From assembly GCA_014925825.1 (NCBI GenBank), contig JACGCK010000003.1, forward strand, positions 124,001 through 188,000: a stretch of 64,000 nt of DNA, in the 5' to 3' direction. Each line of letters opens with the position of its first letter. Position 1 is the first letter of the stretch. Source of the stretch: Pholiota molesta (Eukaryota; Basidiomycota; Agaricomycetes; Agaricales; Strophariaceae). This document shows positions 12,601 to 23,911 of this stretch, piece by piece. The notes beneath the pieces were generated by a model. It was not told where the DNA came from, searched no databases, and saw only the letters and a list, made by a program, of their open reading frames with translations. The position numbers and the translations under genes were made by a program.

Positions 12601-12859
12601 AGTGGCGCGCGGCTCCTCGCAGGAAATTGTCGTGCTGCAGCATATCCCGTCGCTGCCGATTGAGGCGGTGGCCAATGTCACTGGTGCCGGCGATTCCTTC
12701 GTGGGTGCGTTGCTAGCGACCCTGGCGGACAACCCGCACGCGCTGTACCACCCCAAGACCCTCCAAACCGCGATACACACCGCACAGAAAGCAGCTGTAT
12801 TGACTCTACAAAGCCATTCTGCTGTTTCTCCGTTGCTCTCCTCAATAGACGAGCACTAA
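9660..12859 (+). CDS. Bifunctional pseudouridine-5'-phosphate glycosidase / PfkB-family pseudouridine kinase
   Basis: Degrades pseudouridine: the PfkB half would phosphorylate it and the PsuG (indigoidine synthase A-like) half would split pseudouridine 5'-phosphate into uracil and ribose 5-phosphate. The N-terminus MPYLRGLKLPRSPLRRSHSS is Arg/Ser-rich with no acidic residue, consistent with mitochondrial targeting. PsuG part, about 9.76-11.35 kb: VVALETALVTHGLPYPQSLE, GILGGRVKVGL, TTCSATMIFAA, FATGGLGGVHRG, and SGVKSILD with the catalytic Lys. PfkB part, about 11.44-12.86 kb: VVIIGCAALDI, LGGVARNIAEA and the anion-hole motif VTGAGDSFVGAL. Many short introns. One internal exon is only 7 nt (12069-12075), between introns 12015-12068 and 12076-12141; it is needed to read KIP-ILF-EPTSAIK in frame. 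It converges with the IRC3-like gene, leaving 21 bp between the stop codons. Confidence 0.93.
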
Positions 12860-12880
12860 TTCGAAAACCAGGTGGACATC

Positions 12881-15737
12881 TCAATCCAAGTTTTTGTGAA
12901 GGTGACTACTATCCGCAAAACTATAGCCTCGCTTGGCTTTCATCTCAGCGGCTAAGATGTCTGCCTTCCTTTGGGCGATGGAAGTAACCTTAGCTTCCGC
13001 CTTCTTTTTCTTCTTGAACCGGCGCTACATATGTAAAAGGGATGTGAGCATGATATATCTTTTTTGTATTTTTAGGAGAAAGACAAATGAATGAACAACT
13101 TACCACTGCACCGTGCTTAATACGCGTGATTATTGTTGCCGCCTGACCTTTCGTCAATGTCTCGAGGCACACTTTGGCAAGCTCTTTGTTTGATTTCTGC
13201 ATTTTCTTGATGATTTCCTTCTGCGCGTCGCTTGCGTCCGCCTTTCGCCACGGGGCGTTGACATAAAACCTATTCATGACGGGGAGAGCCTGTCAGTACA
13301 GAGCCCAATGCAATGTACGCGTCTAAGCGCACGGCAAGGCCAGAAAGAATAGACCCACATAGATGCAGGAGCTCCTGAAGACTCTTTGAATACCTTGTTC
13401 ACGACAAAGTGGTCGCATGCACGGATGGCATCATCGAGCGGCATATTGGACAGAATGATGCGGCTGGCCCAGAATCGGATACTCGAACTCGAGTCCGGGT
13501 TCCCAGGTGTGAAATGCGCCTTGAACCAAGGCCCCGGTCGCGCGCCTGCAGTACTGCTGCTGCTGCCCGCGCCTGAATGCGCGCTCTCCTGCTCCGTGCC
13601 CTCAGCCTCGGGTTCATTCCCGGGTACAGCCGCCTCTGGGTGGACAAACGTCGCCAGCCCGTCGCCGATCTCGTTGGGCTCGACGCGGATGAACCCGTAT
13701 GTGTGCAGCGTCAGCACCCACACGCCCTCGCCGCAGTTGACCCACGCGAAGCGGCTCGAGACCGGCCGCCCCGCGTTGTCCTTCGCGATCTCCTCGACGA
13801 ACCCGAACGCGTCGTCGTGGTCGATGTAGGTGACGGTGAACGGGTTCGGCACGGAGTAGTTGGCGTTGGACAGGTTTTGTAAGGGCTCGACTCCGCCTGC
13901 TGCTTTAAGCTCCGCAGCTACCCTCTCAGCTTCCCGCGCGGCGGCTTCGCGTTTGGCCTCCTGTTCGGCCATGCGTTGTTCGAGAGTTTCGATAGTTTCA
14001 TCTGATAGGGATTTAATGTGTTTAGATTGTTGGGTAGATGGAATATAGTATAATATGCACCGTTGATATCAAATTCTCCAGGATCCAGCCCGAAGAGGGT
14101 AGGCACAGAAATGACGCCGCCGCCCACTCGGCTATGCGCATCGACGAAATCGATAATGCGGCAATCCATCTTCCCGGTGCCAGGTGATAGCCTCATACCA
14201 CGGCCAACCTAGTGCACAAAAGTAAAAAGATTCGTTGGATGGATATTGGCACTGTTTAAAACGGAAATTCTCTCACCATTTGCGCAAATAAATTCCGCGA
14301 ACGCGTCGGTCGAGCAAGGACCACACAGTCAATGTTTGGTATATCAGCGCCTTCCGTGAGAATAGCTAATTCGCGACCGGTCGTCAATATATGCGTGATC
14401 GATGGGCTATACGAACAACGCTACTTACCACAGTTAATAAGCACAGGGAATTCGCCATCCTTGAACGCTTGTATCAGCTCTTGTCTGTCAGCCTTCGCAG
14501 TAGCCGCAGTGATGTATCTCGCATCAACCCCGTAACCACGAAATGTTTGCGTTAAGTCTTTGACGTGCGCTATGTTGACGCAAAATACGAGAGTGGATTT
14601 ACGTTCCGCTGTACACAAAGAAAGAGGGGTTTGGACAAGCAAAATTATAAGTGCATAGATAGAAACGTACATGCACGATCAAGCCAGGACCTCACAACGA
14701 GATGGTTCATGTCTGGCGAATTCACGGCACTGGCCAGGCTTGCAGTGTTAAAATCTTTTGTAACAGGGTTCAGCGCGACGTTACTCAAGTCCAGCTTGGC
14801 TTTCACAGACGTGAAGCGTACGTCGCATAGCCTATGAACAACGTGTTGGCCATAGAAAATACTATAAATGAGAACATTACACACCATTGTTCCTTGATCA
14901 TTTCCAGAAAATCGCGATGATATACTATTCGTTCGAACACTGAACCAAGGGCAACACCGTCGTGACGGCTGAAGGTAGCAGAAAATCCAATAATGGGTAT
15001 CTTATGCGGCGGTGGGTTTGCTACCTCGATACCCTCTGGGTGCTTGATATCGGTATCAAACTGGGACAATAAACGTCGATAACTGAGAAGAGGATACCAT
15101 CAGTCGCGGTGATTGGCTAAAGGGAAGAACACTTACGATGGTGCAGCGGCGTGGTGGGCCTCGTCAATAATGATGGCCTTCAACATTTTGGTATCGAACT
15201 TCATAAGTCGCTGCTCGTTATTCAGCGTCTGATAGGTCGCAATTGTCCTACAAACCAAAACCAAAAAACGCGTCAGCACTCGTCCTTGCCCACGACAAAG
15301 AGAAAAAACAGGTGCCAACAACAAAACAGAACCTACACGTCCGCAAGCCCCGTCGCATGGTTCTTCGCCCCCTGCTCGAGCTCCACCACCCACTCCGGGA
15401 ACATCCGCCCCACCTGCGCCGCCGCCTGGCGCGCCAGCTCGATGCTGTTCACCACGATCAGCGCACGCGTCGCGTCCTTGTTCGTCGCCGGGGGCGGGAT
15501 GCGCGCGAGCAGCGAGATGAAGACGGTGGTCTTGCCCGAGCCCGTGGGCAGGGAGACGCCGATGCGCGTCGAGCCGCTCGCGAGCGCCTGGGTGCAGGAC
15601 GCGAGGCAGAGCTCCTGGTACGGGCGCAGGATGACCTGTGGTGGCGCTACCGCCGGCTCTGGCGCGGGCGTGGAGAGTGTGCGCCTGGTGAGGCGGGTGC
15701 TAAACGAGGAGAGGAGGGGCCTCCAGCGACATAGCAT
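12881..15737 (-). CDS. IRC3: IRC3-like mitochondrial superfamily 2 DNA helicase
   Basis: Predicted ATP-dependent branch-migration helicase of mitochondrial DNA (yeast Irc3 family). Start at 15737 with [19 protein letters not shown], a basic amphipathic leader typical of matrix import. SF2 motifs appear in order: Q-like [11 protein letters not shown]; motif [11 protein letters not shown]; motif [11 protein letters not shown]; motif [14 protein letters not shown]; motif [14 protein letters not shown]; motif [14 protein letters not shown]; motif [19 protein letters not shown]-terminal extension follows: an Ala/Glu-rich helix (about 13.9 kb), a domain with [11 protein letters not shown] and [14 protein letters not shown], and a Lys-rich end with [12 protein letters not shown], stopping at 12881. 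At least eight introns. The Irc3 call rests on the motif set, the leader and the [12 protein letters not shown] region. Confidence 0.88.
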
Positions 15738-15916
15738 GGAGAATAGTATTGGGCCCTAGTGGTGGTCAGTGGCAAGAACAGACGTGATTAGATAATTAAG
15801 CAGCTTTCTCCCAAGTCACGCCTCTTCCGCGGAGACTTGAACTCGACGTCGATGTATTATTATACGAATAGATAATCCACATCCATACCATCGCCAGCGA
15901 AACTGATACCTCTCCC
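15738..15916. promoter_or_regulatory. Divergent intergenic region of IRC3-like gene and MOCS2B
   Basis: The 179 bp between two opposite start codons must serve as a shared promoter region. No convincing TATA box or known site was identified. Confidence 0.45.
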
Positions 15917-16638
15917 ATGTCATTGACACCAGAAGCCTCCGTCGATGCCTTCCTCGAGACCCCGCAGGTCATGTGCGCAATAACATACACGCCCCTCGAC
16001 GCGCAGAGCATCATCGCGTCTGTCCAAGACGGCCGTGCAGGCGCAACCGCGGTCTTCATTGGTGTCGTTGTCTTCCACCCATAAAACACCCTACAGACTG
16101 CTTACTTATCCTACGGTCTGCGACGAACAGGCACGACGCGCAACTCGTTCAAAGGTCCATATAATTGCTGAGCTCGATATAACACGCGTATCGCTAAAGA
16201 TATCCATCCGCAGGGAAGGCAGTGACGCGGCTAGAATACCAGGCCTATTCCTCGCTCGCCATCAAGACCATGTCCACCATCGCCCACAACGCAATCAAGG
16301 CCACCTCGCGCTCGGAGCACCACCCACCACCCCAAACCCAAGCCGAATCTCAAACGAACAACGTGCAAGCCATCATCAAATGTGCCGTACACCATCGACT
16401 AGGCACAGTGCCCATCGGGGAACCCTCCATCGGTATGTCGAGTCCCAAATTGTCCCACATGTTGATTCCGACCTGTCTTTCCCTGCAAGTCATCGCCGTA
16501 TCTTCGCCACACCGAAAAGAAGCCTTCGTCGCATGCGAAGAAATTCTAGAAGAGGTCAAGCGCAAAGCCCAAATATGGAAGAGGGAGTATTATGAAGGTG
16601 AAGATGAGAGCCAGGCAGAGTGGAAGGCAAACGCCTAG
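15917..16638 (+). CDS. Molybdopterin synthase catalytic (large) subunit, MoaE/MOCS2B
   Basis: Inserts dithiolene sulphurs into precursor Z to make molybdopterin, acting with the small MOCS2A/MoaD subunit in the cytosol. Start MSLTPEASVDAFLETPQV at 15917. Introns 16062-16130 and 16155-16213 flank a 24-nt exon; the joined reading FIGTTRNSFKGKAVTRLEYQ is the family hallmark. The active-site block is KCAVHHRLGTVPIGEPSI, then after a third intron (from about 16433) VIAVSSPHRKEAFVACEEIL and KRKAQIWKRE, with the conserved lysines. About 178 aa, normal for the family. The aspergillus equivalent is cnxH. Molybdopterin would supply nitrate reductase and sulphite oxidase, neither of which lies in this window. 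Confidence 0.93.
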
Positions 16639-16797
16639 CAGAGAAAGATAAAATATGATGTCGATAATGATGATGATAATGGTGGTGGTGATGATATGTC
16701 TATTGGAGGTTACAAGTGTTCCGAGAGTAGCGATAGCGCAGATTAAGAGAGAGGAAGGAATCATAACCAAGTTCATGTAGCCAAAGTAGCCGCATCG

Positions 16798-18207
16798 TTA
16801 ATCGACTTTCCATTCTTTTTCCACGGCGTCATCTTCTGAGCTGACAATAAGCTCTATCGACCAGATGACGAGGGTGAAAAAGATGTTCATCCATCTCCAC
16901 CATATTTGAGATGAATGATCCAGCACTACAAAGTGGGAATAAGTAAAGCTTACCAAAAACAAAAGAACACAATATGTAAAGACTCACATAGCAGATGTGA
17001 GTAAACAGTTACAAAGATCGATTGACGATAAGTTAGAAGAATTTTAGTCAATGTAGATGTCTGTAAGCGGGCATTAGAATGAGATTGAAAAGCCACCCAG
17101 GACAATGAAAGTAAAGCAAAACGTACCGGTCTATCACTCCACATATCGTCAACACCTTCCTCCGACTCCCAGCTGTCCGCACCGATAGTGGGCAATATAC
17201 CCGATGCAAAATGCAGAATAGCCAGTCGATATAGAAGTGCGATCAGAACTGGCTTTGGTAAGGTATTGATGACGAAATTAAGGAGCGTCTGGATATGGGG
17301 AAGGATGTTGGGCAAAAGAGGAGCACTGTAAACAACAAAATGATAGTTAGTTTCAATGCAGAGATCCTGACAAGCATCCAACTCACTATGAAGAAGCAGG
17401 ATCGGTAAACGACTTTTGATCAAAGCCGCAAAGCCAAACATTATAAGCAATGAACACGGCAAGCCCAGACGACTCGATAATGTTTGTCCGGCGCATGACG
17501 AAACCAATGATAGTGAGGAATAAGAAGGCGGTAATGGCGACTCCCAGCAGCGTAGACGACAAAGGCGACGACGCCGCAGTGGGATACGACTACGAAGAAA
17601 ACAACGTCGTGTGAGCATCAACAAAAAATAGCCAGTTCAAAACCCAGGCCACGTACGCCAACGATCCACCACGCCGAGGCGACATACGCCACCGCCGTCG
17701 TAATGAGCAACCCAAGTTGATACGTTTCCCCCTTCTCTGCGAGCCTCTTCCCCGCCTGCCCGAGCTTCTGCACGACCAGCAAGCTCGACAGACCCTCCAT
17801 CGCAATGAACAACGGGCCCGAGAGCGTCAGCAGCGTGCCCCACCACTCCGCCGCCGCCGCCAGCCACGGGTGCGGCGACGACGCGAACACATTGAAGCAC
17901 ACGAGCAGGAGGAACGGGTGCATCGGCACCTGCAGCACCGCCAGCGCGCGCGAGCCCCAGAAGACGGACAGCGTCCCGTGGATGAGCGCATGCAACGTGA
18001 GCAGCAGCGAGAGCAGGAGGAAGGCCTGGCGCGAGATCGTCGCGAGCGTGAGCGGGAGGAAGATGAGGATCTGGAGCGCCGTCGACAGCCTGCGGCCGAT
18101 GAGTGTGATTAGCCTTATGCGGAGGTAAAACAGCTTGTAAGTTTTCAAACACACCTTGCTGTATTGGTAATTGCACTCCAGAGGAACCATGGGTTCAGGA
18201 CGGGCAT
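16798..18207 (-). CDS. ICE2: ICE2-family ER membrane protein
   Basis: ICE2 proteins are fungal multi-pass ER proteins involved in cortical ER inheritance and in neutral lipid-to-phospholipid flux. Start MPVLNPWFLWSAITNTA at 18207, found by splicing across a short intron into QILIFLPLTLATISRQAFLL. The product is very hydrophobic, with many predicted helices: LLLSLLLTLHALIHGTL, VLQVPMHPFLLLVCFNVF, LGVAITAFLFLTIIGFVM, TLPKPVLIALLYRLAIL. The block TNIIESSGLAVFIAYNVWLC is typical of ICE2. It stops at 16798 after EKEWKVD. Gene ends converge with MOCS2B, about 160 bp apart. The family assignment rests on this block and the topology. Confidence 0.8.
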
Positions 18208-19286
18208 GGTTAGGCCGCTAGAGATAGAAGAAAGGAAGGACAGAGAGCGTTGGTGAATGAGAGCAGCAGGGGAAGGCGCCACTGCTCGCCGTCATGCACA
18301 GGCCGCTCCAAGGCCACAAATCAGCGTCTTGACGAGTGACACCGCGTGACGTGACAAGTCGTGGATGCCACGCCGCCAGAGGATCTCAAATTTATTTCTA
18401 ACATTCATGTTCGTCTCTACTTGATCTTACCACGTTTTTATCAACCATATATCTATTGCTGGCCTCATTCATTTCACTGGGAACTCGCGTCAAATTCTGA
18501 ACTGTTTTCAATGCGACCGTCCAACGACCGTCCAGAGGAGATTCGAAGTGGACGCAAGTCCGACGTCGACTTGCAACTGCTCTCTATATTTCTGGGTGCT
18601 GGCGCTGCTGAGTGTATAGCTGGTTCTTTCTAAGCTCACACTTCGAGCATCAAACACCATATGTACCGCAATCTATCATCTATGCAGCAACCTCACTATT
18701 TAGCTGAGTCTCTCCCGACATCGCGCTATCTGGACTCCGGACAGATTCTTTGCCCGGCGCGGGGCGGCTTCGATATTGGTATCTCTGCCTTGGTTTTCAT
18801 TTTTATTTTTATTCCCACTCAACTGCGACCGCATTGACGAAGTCTCTTCGTTATTGAGCAGCCTACTAAGAGAAGCTTTCACGATGCTGCCTCTATCACG
18901 TAATACAAAGTGTTCTGCTCCAACCCGCGCATGCTGGGAGTGAACTCATCGAGGATTCGACGAGGATTCAGACATCGCGCAGCTTATGTACGTTCAGTTA
19001 CTATGTGCGCCTGCAAAAAAAGCTCCGGCCATGGCATAAGGGCCATTGGGGTCAAACGTTGTGGTGCCAGAGAGTGCCATAGCACTTTAGATGTGTAGTC
19101 TATTTTTCCTGTAATTATAGAAACGATGGATGCATGAAAGTTTTGAGTCCATACATCATCGAAGTGGGAGTGGGAGAGTAGTGATAAAAATATAACACCA
19201 AAATAGGTTAAACTACATATTGGGCGCCTATTTGCTGAACCACAACAAATAGAAGAATTGAACAAAACAAAAAATGTGCCACAGAA

Positions 19287-19326
19287 TTGCACTGTGTGGA
19301 ACCGAAGCAACCACAGCTGCAACTGA
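19287..19326. repeat. Partial copy of the tRNA-like module
   Basis: Shares GCACTGTGTG and AACCACAGCTGC, in the same order and nearly the same spacing, with the module at 19.6 kb. It lacks an A-box-like part. Confidence 0.45.
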
Positions 19327-19599
19327 GTACCGCAACAACATTCGTTGTTCATTGCCGGTTATGCGTCACTTTGTATCATGTCACAGTAATGTCTCTTTGC
19401 ATTTCTGGTTCAAGATTATATGGTCATTGTTTTGTAATGCCAATATCATTTATGCGGTTTAAGCAGTTTATCATCAACGATGTTTTCATTATATGCAGGT
19501 TATCATTTGTCATTTGGTTTATGCAGCAGGTTTTCAATTATCATCGCGGTGGCAATGCGTAGACGCCTCAAGTCAGTGGGACGCAAATGGGTCACGGTA

Positions 19600-19693
19600 A
19601 TCGCACTGTGTGAGGTTCGAAAGAACAACCACAGCTGCTTCACCACCACGACTTCACTGACGCTTTAACCCACTGGGCTACATGAGGGCCCGG
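19600..19693 (-). repeat. Degenerate tRNA-like (SINE head-like) module
   Basis: Read on the minus strand, TAGCCCAGTGGGTTAAAGCG matches a polymerase III A box. About 40 nt later TTTCGAACCTC resembles the 3' part of a B box. The TCGAACCTCAC...CAGTGC segment is shared with the module at 20.2 kb. No cloverleaf can be drawn, so it is not a working tRNA. Confidence 0.5.
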
Positions 19694-19957
19694 AAATGAA
19701 GATATGTATTACTCTTAATATCGTTTTTTTTCGGCAATATCCGAGACATTTGACCGCTCAAGCGCTCACAATGCTATGATCAGCGCTTCAATGTATATCT
19801 GATTTAGTTGCAGTTTGAATTTTGATTGTGAAAGATCATTATTTAAAATATATATGCACAAAGAACAAGCATTGAAGCAACGGAAAAGAGAAAGAAAGAA
19901 AGAAAGAAGAAAAAACAGGTTCGGTAGGGAATAATCCTACCTACATCCTGTAGATTT

Positions 19958-20075
19958 AGCAGGTGCCCGCAGCCACCATATAAATGAAGGGAACGCCGTA
20001 GCATTCACCAGTGTGAGCAGGTGCCTGCGGGCACCTTGCTTAGACAGAGGGAACGTCGTAACATTCACCGTTGAG
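19958..20075. repeat. Imperfect 58-60 bp tandem duplication
   Basis: Units 19958-20015 and 20016-20075 both start AGCAGGTGCC and both contain GGGAACG(C/T)CGTA(G/A)CATTCACC. No coding potential. Confidence 0.75.
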
Positions 20076-20173
20076 AGCGGCCCTGGCTGAGGGTGTGATC
20101 AAACCCCCAGGTATCCTGGACCGCATTCATCCGCCGAAGCGGTCGCGCAGGTAATGCGCAAGGGAAGCAGAAC

Positions 20174-20266
20174 TGCACTGCGTGAGGTTCGAACGAACGA
20201 CCGAGCGCATTGATATCCACTACCCACTCACACACTTCTATAAACCTACTGGCCTATGCATCGGCC
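20174..20266 (-). repeat. Second degenerate tRNA-like (SINE head-like) module
   Basis: The minus-strand reading gives an A-box-like TAGGCCAGTAGGTTTATAG and, downstream, GTTCGTTCGAACCTCACGCA. The second part is close to the one in the 19.6-kb module. They appear to be two diverged members of one tRNA-derived repeat family. Confidence 0.5.
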
Positions 20267-20647
20267 TAATACTTTTTCTTCTTTGTATACTATGTCATAA
20301 GATTTGCACTCCATAATTTATGCTAAAAAATGTTCGCAACCCATTAGATCGCCCCTTGACTTGTGGTTCGTTCAAGAAAAATCTTCCGAATTTTGCCTAC
20401 GATTTTCTGATATATATCTACTGAAACTTGTTCTCTAGCTCTAGATATGATTAAAAGGATGTTATATGTACACTATTTACAGAAAACTCGACTATATGAC
20501 AACAGAAAAAGACTAAGAAGTACAGACAATAAAATAAGGTTGCTACTTATACGCAGAGGAAAAACTCGATAAAACAAACCATCGTTACCAACCAGGCACT
20601 TCGAGAACAAAGATAGCGTGTATGGGACAGAAAGAAACAAGACAAAC

Positions 20648-22395
20648 TCAGCCCGAAACAGCTAATGCTGATGCAGTATCAACGCGCTTGGCCGGAGGTC
20701 TGTTACTCTTCGCCGGCTCCTTGGGTGTAACACCTTTTCGAGGATTTAGGAGGCCCTTTTCCTGCGCGAACTCCGTCGTGCGCGGTGCGGCCGCAGGATC
20801 CGACGGTGGGACGTAGAACTTGTCCTTGATCGGAATTTGCAAGAGGTTCATTTTGGGTGTGATGACCACCATATGGTTCGTCTTGATTTCCATCCAGTCG
20901 GCTGTTAGATTTCGTGTCTGTCAGCGCTGAACGCGAAAACATGCAAAGCAATTGAGTGCACGTACCTCTCTCGAACGTAAGGGGTTCACTCGCAATCTAG
21001 AATGACAATGAGCCATGGCGTCTCAGAAAATGTAGCTCAAATTTTGCATACCATGATAATGTTTTCTCGCTTGTCAGCTTTCGACATCTTGTAGTGACCT
21101 CCTTCGGCATATTCGCTGAAGTCCGTTCCAGATGAGAACCACTAACATGAAGGTCAGCAAACACGATGATGTTCTTAAAACGATTTTCAGAACTCACAAG
21201 AGAAGCAGCTTCGTCCGTCTTTGAGGAAATGTACCGCGTTACCACGACGCTCTCGCCATCCGTAACACAGAAATTCATCAGACTGGGCTACAGCACACAT
21301 CGTGCATCAGCATAAACTCCGGATACGAAGATAAGACAGTATGTGGGAGTACCTCGGTAATGTTAAATTCTTCGGCATATCCATTCAATGTCGCGATCGT
21401 GCTTTCCATAGCCTTGCGTAGGATTTCGGGTGTAAACGACCGGGCATTACAATCAGGGAGCTTTTAGATAGACCTCGTCAATCCACACGCACATATCGTG
21501 CGATATGTCAAGATACGCACCTTTGATAGGAACAATGCGAACGCCCACTCTGAATCTTCATTTCGGGAAGAAATGAACGAAGAAGTGAGTGGCATGGCCA
21601 AAAAGAAGATAACGGATGTCGCTCCGGAGATCTGCATACCTGTGTTCCCCTGCACCATATCAAAAGCCACATCCGGAAGGTCCTGCTGCAGTCGCCGCTT
21701 GACGGTTGGGAATTCCGCAATCCCGCCATTGTGCATGAACTAAGTTACAATGTCAGAAACTGGAAAGGCAAAGTAAAAGCACCGAAGAGGACTCACCATG
21801 AGCTTTCCATGAACAAAGGGATGGCAGTTATCTAGAGATAAGGATCCGGCGGTAGTAGCCCGAACGTGTCCGCTAGGGAAAGAATTAATATGTTGGGTAA
21901 AAAATTTGGCGTTAGAAGAGACCAAGACGACGCACAAGACCAGAGGCGACTTGATTTTTTCCGCTAGTCGAGTCAAGTTGACATTATTCCATGCCTAGAA
22001 GCGATGAATGTCAGATAAAGCGCCAAAGCGAAAGCCAACAGACTGACAGGTGTAACAGAGGTGAAGATGCATGGTTGGCTGCCGAGCTCTTCGTCGTATA
22101 CCGAGTCATACCATCCTATGTGTTCGAGTTCGAGCAAGACAGTCAGTTCCTTTGTCCGTGCTTCTACAAGTGGCCAGCGAAAACGCACCAACGCCAAATC
22201 CATCCCCATTCATAGGTCTCCGTCGGTCGAGGCGCAGGCGCGAATCGAAAGCTTGGTTGATGATAGAGTGGCATGGTCGAGTGAGAAGCTGTGAGAGAAA
22301 GTGTTACCTGCAGTGGACCCAGCTATTAACAAATGATGACGTACATGGGATAACTGGACTGGTGAGGTGCCCTTGTATATCACAAAGCGGCACAT
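20648..22395 (-). CDS. DUG3: DUG3-like class II glutamine amidotransferase (glutathione degradation)
   Basis: Component of the cytosolic DUG complex that cleaves the gamma-glutamyl bond of glutathione, with Dug1 and Dug2. The protein starts Met-Cys (MCRFVIYKGTSPVQLSHLL) at 22395, so Cys2 becomes the N-terminal nucleophile of an Ntn hydrolase. Next come a region rich in RPMNGDGFGVGWYDSV, FAHVRATTAGSLSLDNCHPF, HGKLMFMHNGGIAEF, and QGNTDSEWAFALFLSKLPD; these contain the glutaminase motifs. The later part (NFCVTDGESVVVTRYISS; EGGHYKMSKADK; ASEPLTFERADWMEIKTNHM) fits the DUG3 C-terminal half. It stops at 20648 after a basic, Pro-rich tail. About seven short introns. No break was noticed. Confidence 0.9.
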
Positions 22396-22803
22396 GTTGG
22401 GTTTGGAGGCGCAGAGGTGCAAGTGAATGTGGGGTACAGAGGAGAATAAATAAGCAGGCGCTAATTATTATACAACTTTGTAAATGACTCCTGATTTACG
22501 GGTGGAGCGCGAGTTACCATATAGCGCATACTGTTCCTCCTTATTACGTGCGATCGCGCAAGCGAGGCTATTTCCGGTCGGACTCAAGATTATCGATGAA
22601 CCGGTGACATTCGGCCTCCTGCTTTCTTCCTACTTACTACTTATCAATTGGTGCAGAAAAAGCTCTGGCAGCTGCTGTTCACATCTGCCAAAGTCGTGGG
22701 GAAAACAATTTCTAGGGAATTTGTTCTGGACCGCGACCTGCTTCATCGAACCTCGAGGACAGGAAAGTTATCACTGTGAAAAGTGTAGGCGTAGAAAAAC
22801 GTT

Positions 22804-22836
22804 ACCTCAAAGGCAACGGAAAATGTTGCCTGAGGT
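22804..22836. repeat. Stem-loop with 12 paired bases
   Basis: ACCTCA (22804-22809) pairs with TGAGGT (22831-22836) and GGCAAC (22812-22817) pairs with GTTGCC (22825-22830), around a 7-nt loop and a 2-nt bulge. Its role is unknown; it may be the end of an old non-autonomous element. Confidence 0.75.
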
Positions 22837-22946
22837 GATCAAATACAGCACCTTGCCACAGTCACAAAAAGCTCTGCCAAGAGCAGTGAACCATATTAAT
22901 CAATATATTACAAAAAGATAATAGCAGCGTTAAATGTCACTTGGAA

Positions 22947-23078
22947 GCAAAGAATGCTGTGAAAAGTAGCAGACAATAACACCCAAGGTAGCAAAGAATG
23001 CTGCGAAAAGTAGCGGACAATAACACCCAAGGTGTCAAAAAAAGCACCGAAAGCAACGGAAATTGATGCCGAAGGTGT
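22947..23078. repeat. 44-bp tandem repeat, two clear units plus one degenerate
   Basis: GCAAAGAATGCTG(T/C)GAAAAG recurs at 22947 and 22991, each followed by AGTAGC(A/G)GACAATAACACC and CAAGGT. A third, diverged unit follows to about 23078, ending 60 bp from the transposon boundary. Confidence 0.8.
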
Positions 23079-23138
23079 CAGAAAGCGTCGATTAATTGAC
23101 CTAAAGGAAGCAAACTTTGTCACCTCCTTCCCAATGGA

Positions 23139-23176
23139 TAACGCGGTAAGGCCGACAAGCGGCATGGCCCGCTACC
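23139..23176 (-). repeat. 3' terminal structure of copy 1: hairpin plus subterminal inverted repeat
   Basis: GCCG-ACAAG-CGGC forms a hairpin at 23151-23163, about 12 nt from the terminus. CCCGCTACC at 23168-23176 is the inverse of GGTAGCGGG at 33686-33694. The same arrangement ends copy 2 at 33757-33794. Confidence 0.8.
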
Positions 23177-23911
23177 TGTGAGGTGTTACGCGTCACAATT
23201 TGTTACATGTCGTGACTTTCTAAATAGGTTCTGTAAGCCGTATCTGTCTTGGGTTGATAAATGAATGAAATCTGACACCGTAGACTCATCGACACAGACA
23301 TACTGAGCTTGTCTCCGTTTTGAAAACATATATTTAATGTCTTTAATGCTTATTCCGTATATGCGATGTCTAGACGTCACATGTCACATGTTACCGACCT
23401 TTTCAGATTACTTCGGTGCCTTTCTGTAGGCCGAGGGATGTACGGCTAAGGTTCAAATACCACACAGACCTGTTTATATAGCTCATATGTATATAAATCT
23501 AGGTTTTTGTATTCTTCAGATGCGAATTGCTGGCAGCAGAGCATTAAATTTATAGATACATATGTGCATTTCTCAGTCCGACTTATGTACAAATAAGATC
23601 AAACAATGTGAATGATCGCACGCATGCAACTTGGGAACACATTGGGACATTGTATCTCTCACCCCAATCCCTTCAGTGCCAATGACTCAATCTCGCCACC
23701 GAGGTCCGACACCTGCATGATCAACGAACACCCGCCTGATCAACGACAGCGATGATGCACAACCGATGACGAGTACGATGGGGGTGGATGGCTGTCGATA
23801 CCATGCCATGTTCACCGCCCTCTCACCACATTCCTGTGGGACGCCTCCGCATTACCGTCTTCATTGAATCTAAGAGCACAAAAAAGTGACTAATCAATTA
23901 CCTAGGAACTT

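Larger units (their letters stand above)
18208..20647. other. Gene-free, repeat-bearing interval between ICE2 and DUG3
   Basis: 2.4 kb without a supported gene. It contains degenerate tRNA-like modules at 19.6 and 20.2 kb, a partial one near 19.3 kb, a ~58-bp tandem duplication at 19.96-20.08 kb and low-complexity purine runs near 19.88-19.92 kb. The composition shifts to AT-rich after about 18.4 kb. It probably represents accumulated old retroelement debris. Confidence 0.6.
22396..23138. other. Left flank of the transposon array: DUG3 upstream region and small repeats
   Basis: 743 bp with no supported gene. The first part is the upstream region of DUG3. The rest contains a strong stem-loop at 22804-22836 and a tandem array of 44-bp units at 22947-23078. 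Open frames here have no family features. Confidence 0.55.

Noticed and set aside
17637..18176. 179-aa GC-rich open frame on - in the ICE2 region
   Set aside because: Shadow frame of the ICE2 exon; sequence is Ala/Gly/Arg-rich without motif.
18361..18633. 90-aa open frame on + between ICE2 and DUG3
   Set aside because: No family motif, no plausible splice partner, lies in AT-rich repeat-bearing DNA.
22484..22921. 145-aa open frame left of the transposon array
   Set aside because: Overlaps the hairpin and repeat region; composition and sequence show no protein features.
23186..23380. 64-aa open frame in the 3' region of the element, repeated in copy 2
   Set aside because: Identity between copies only reflects the recent duplication; no motif or promoter.
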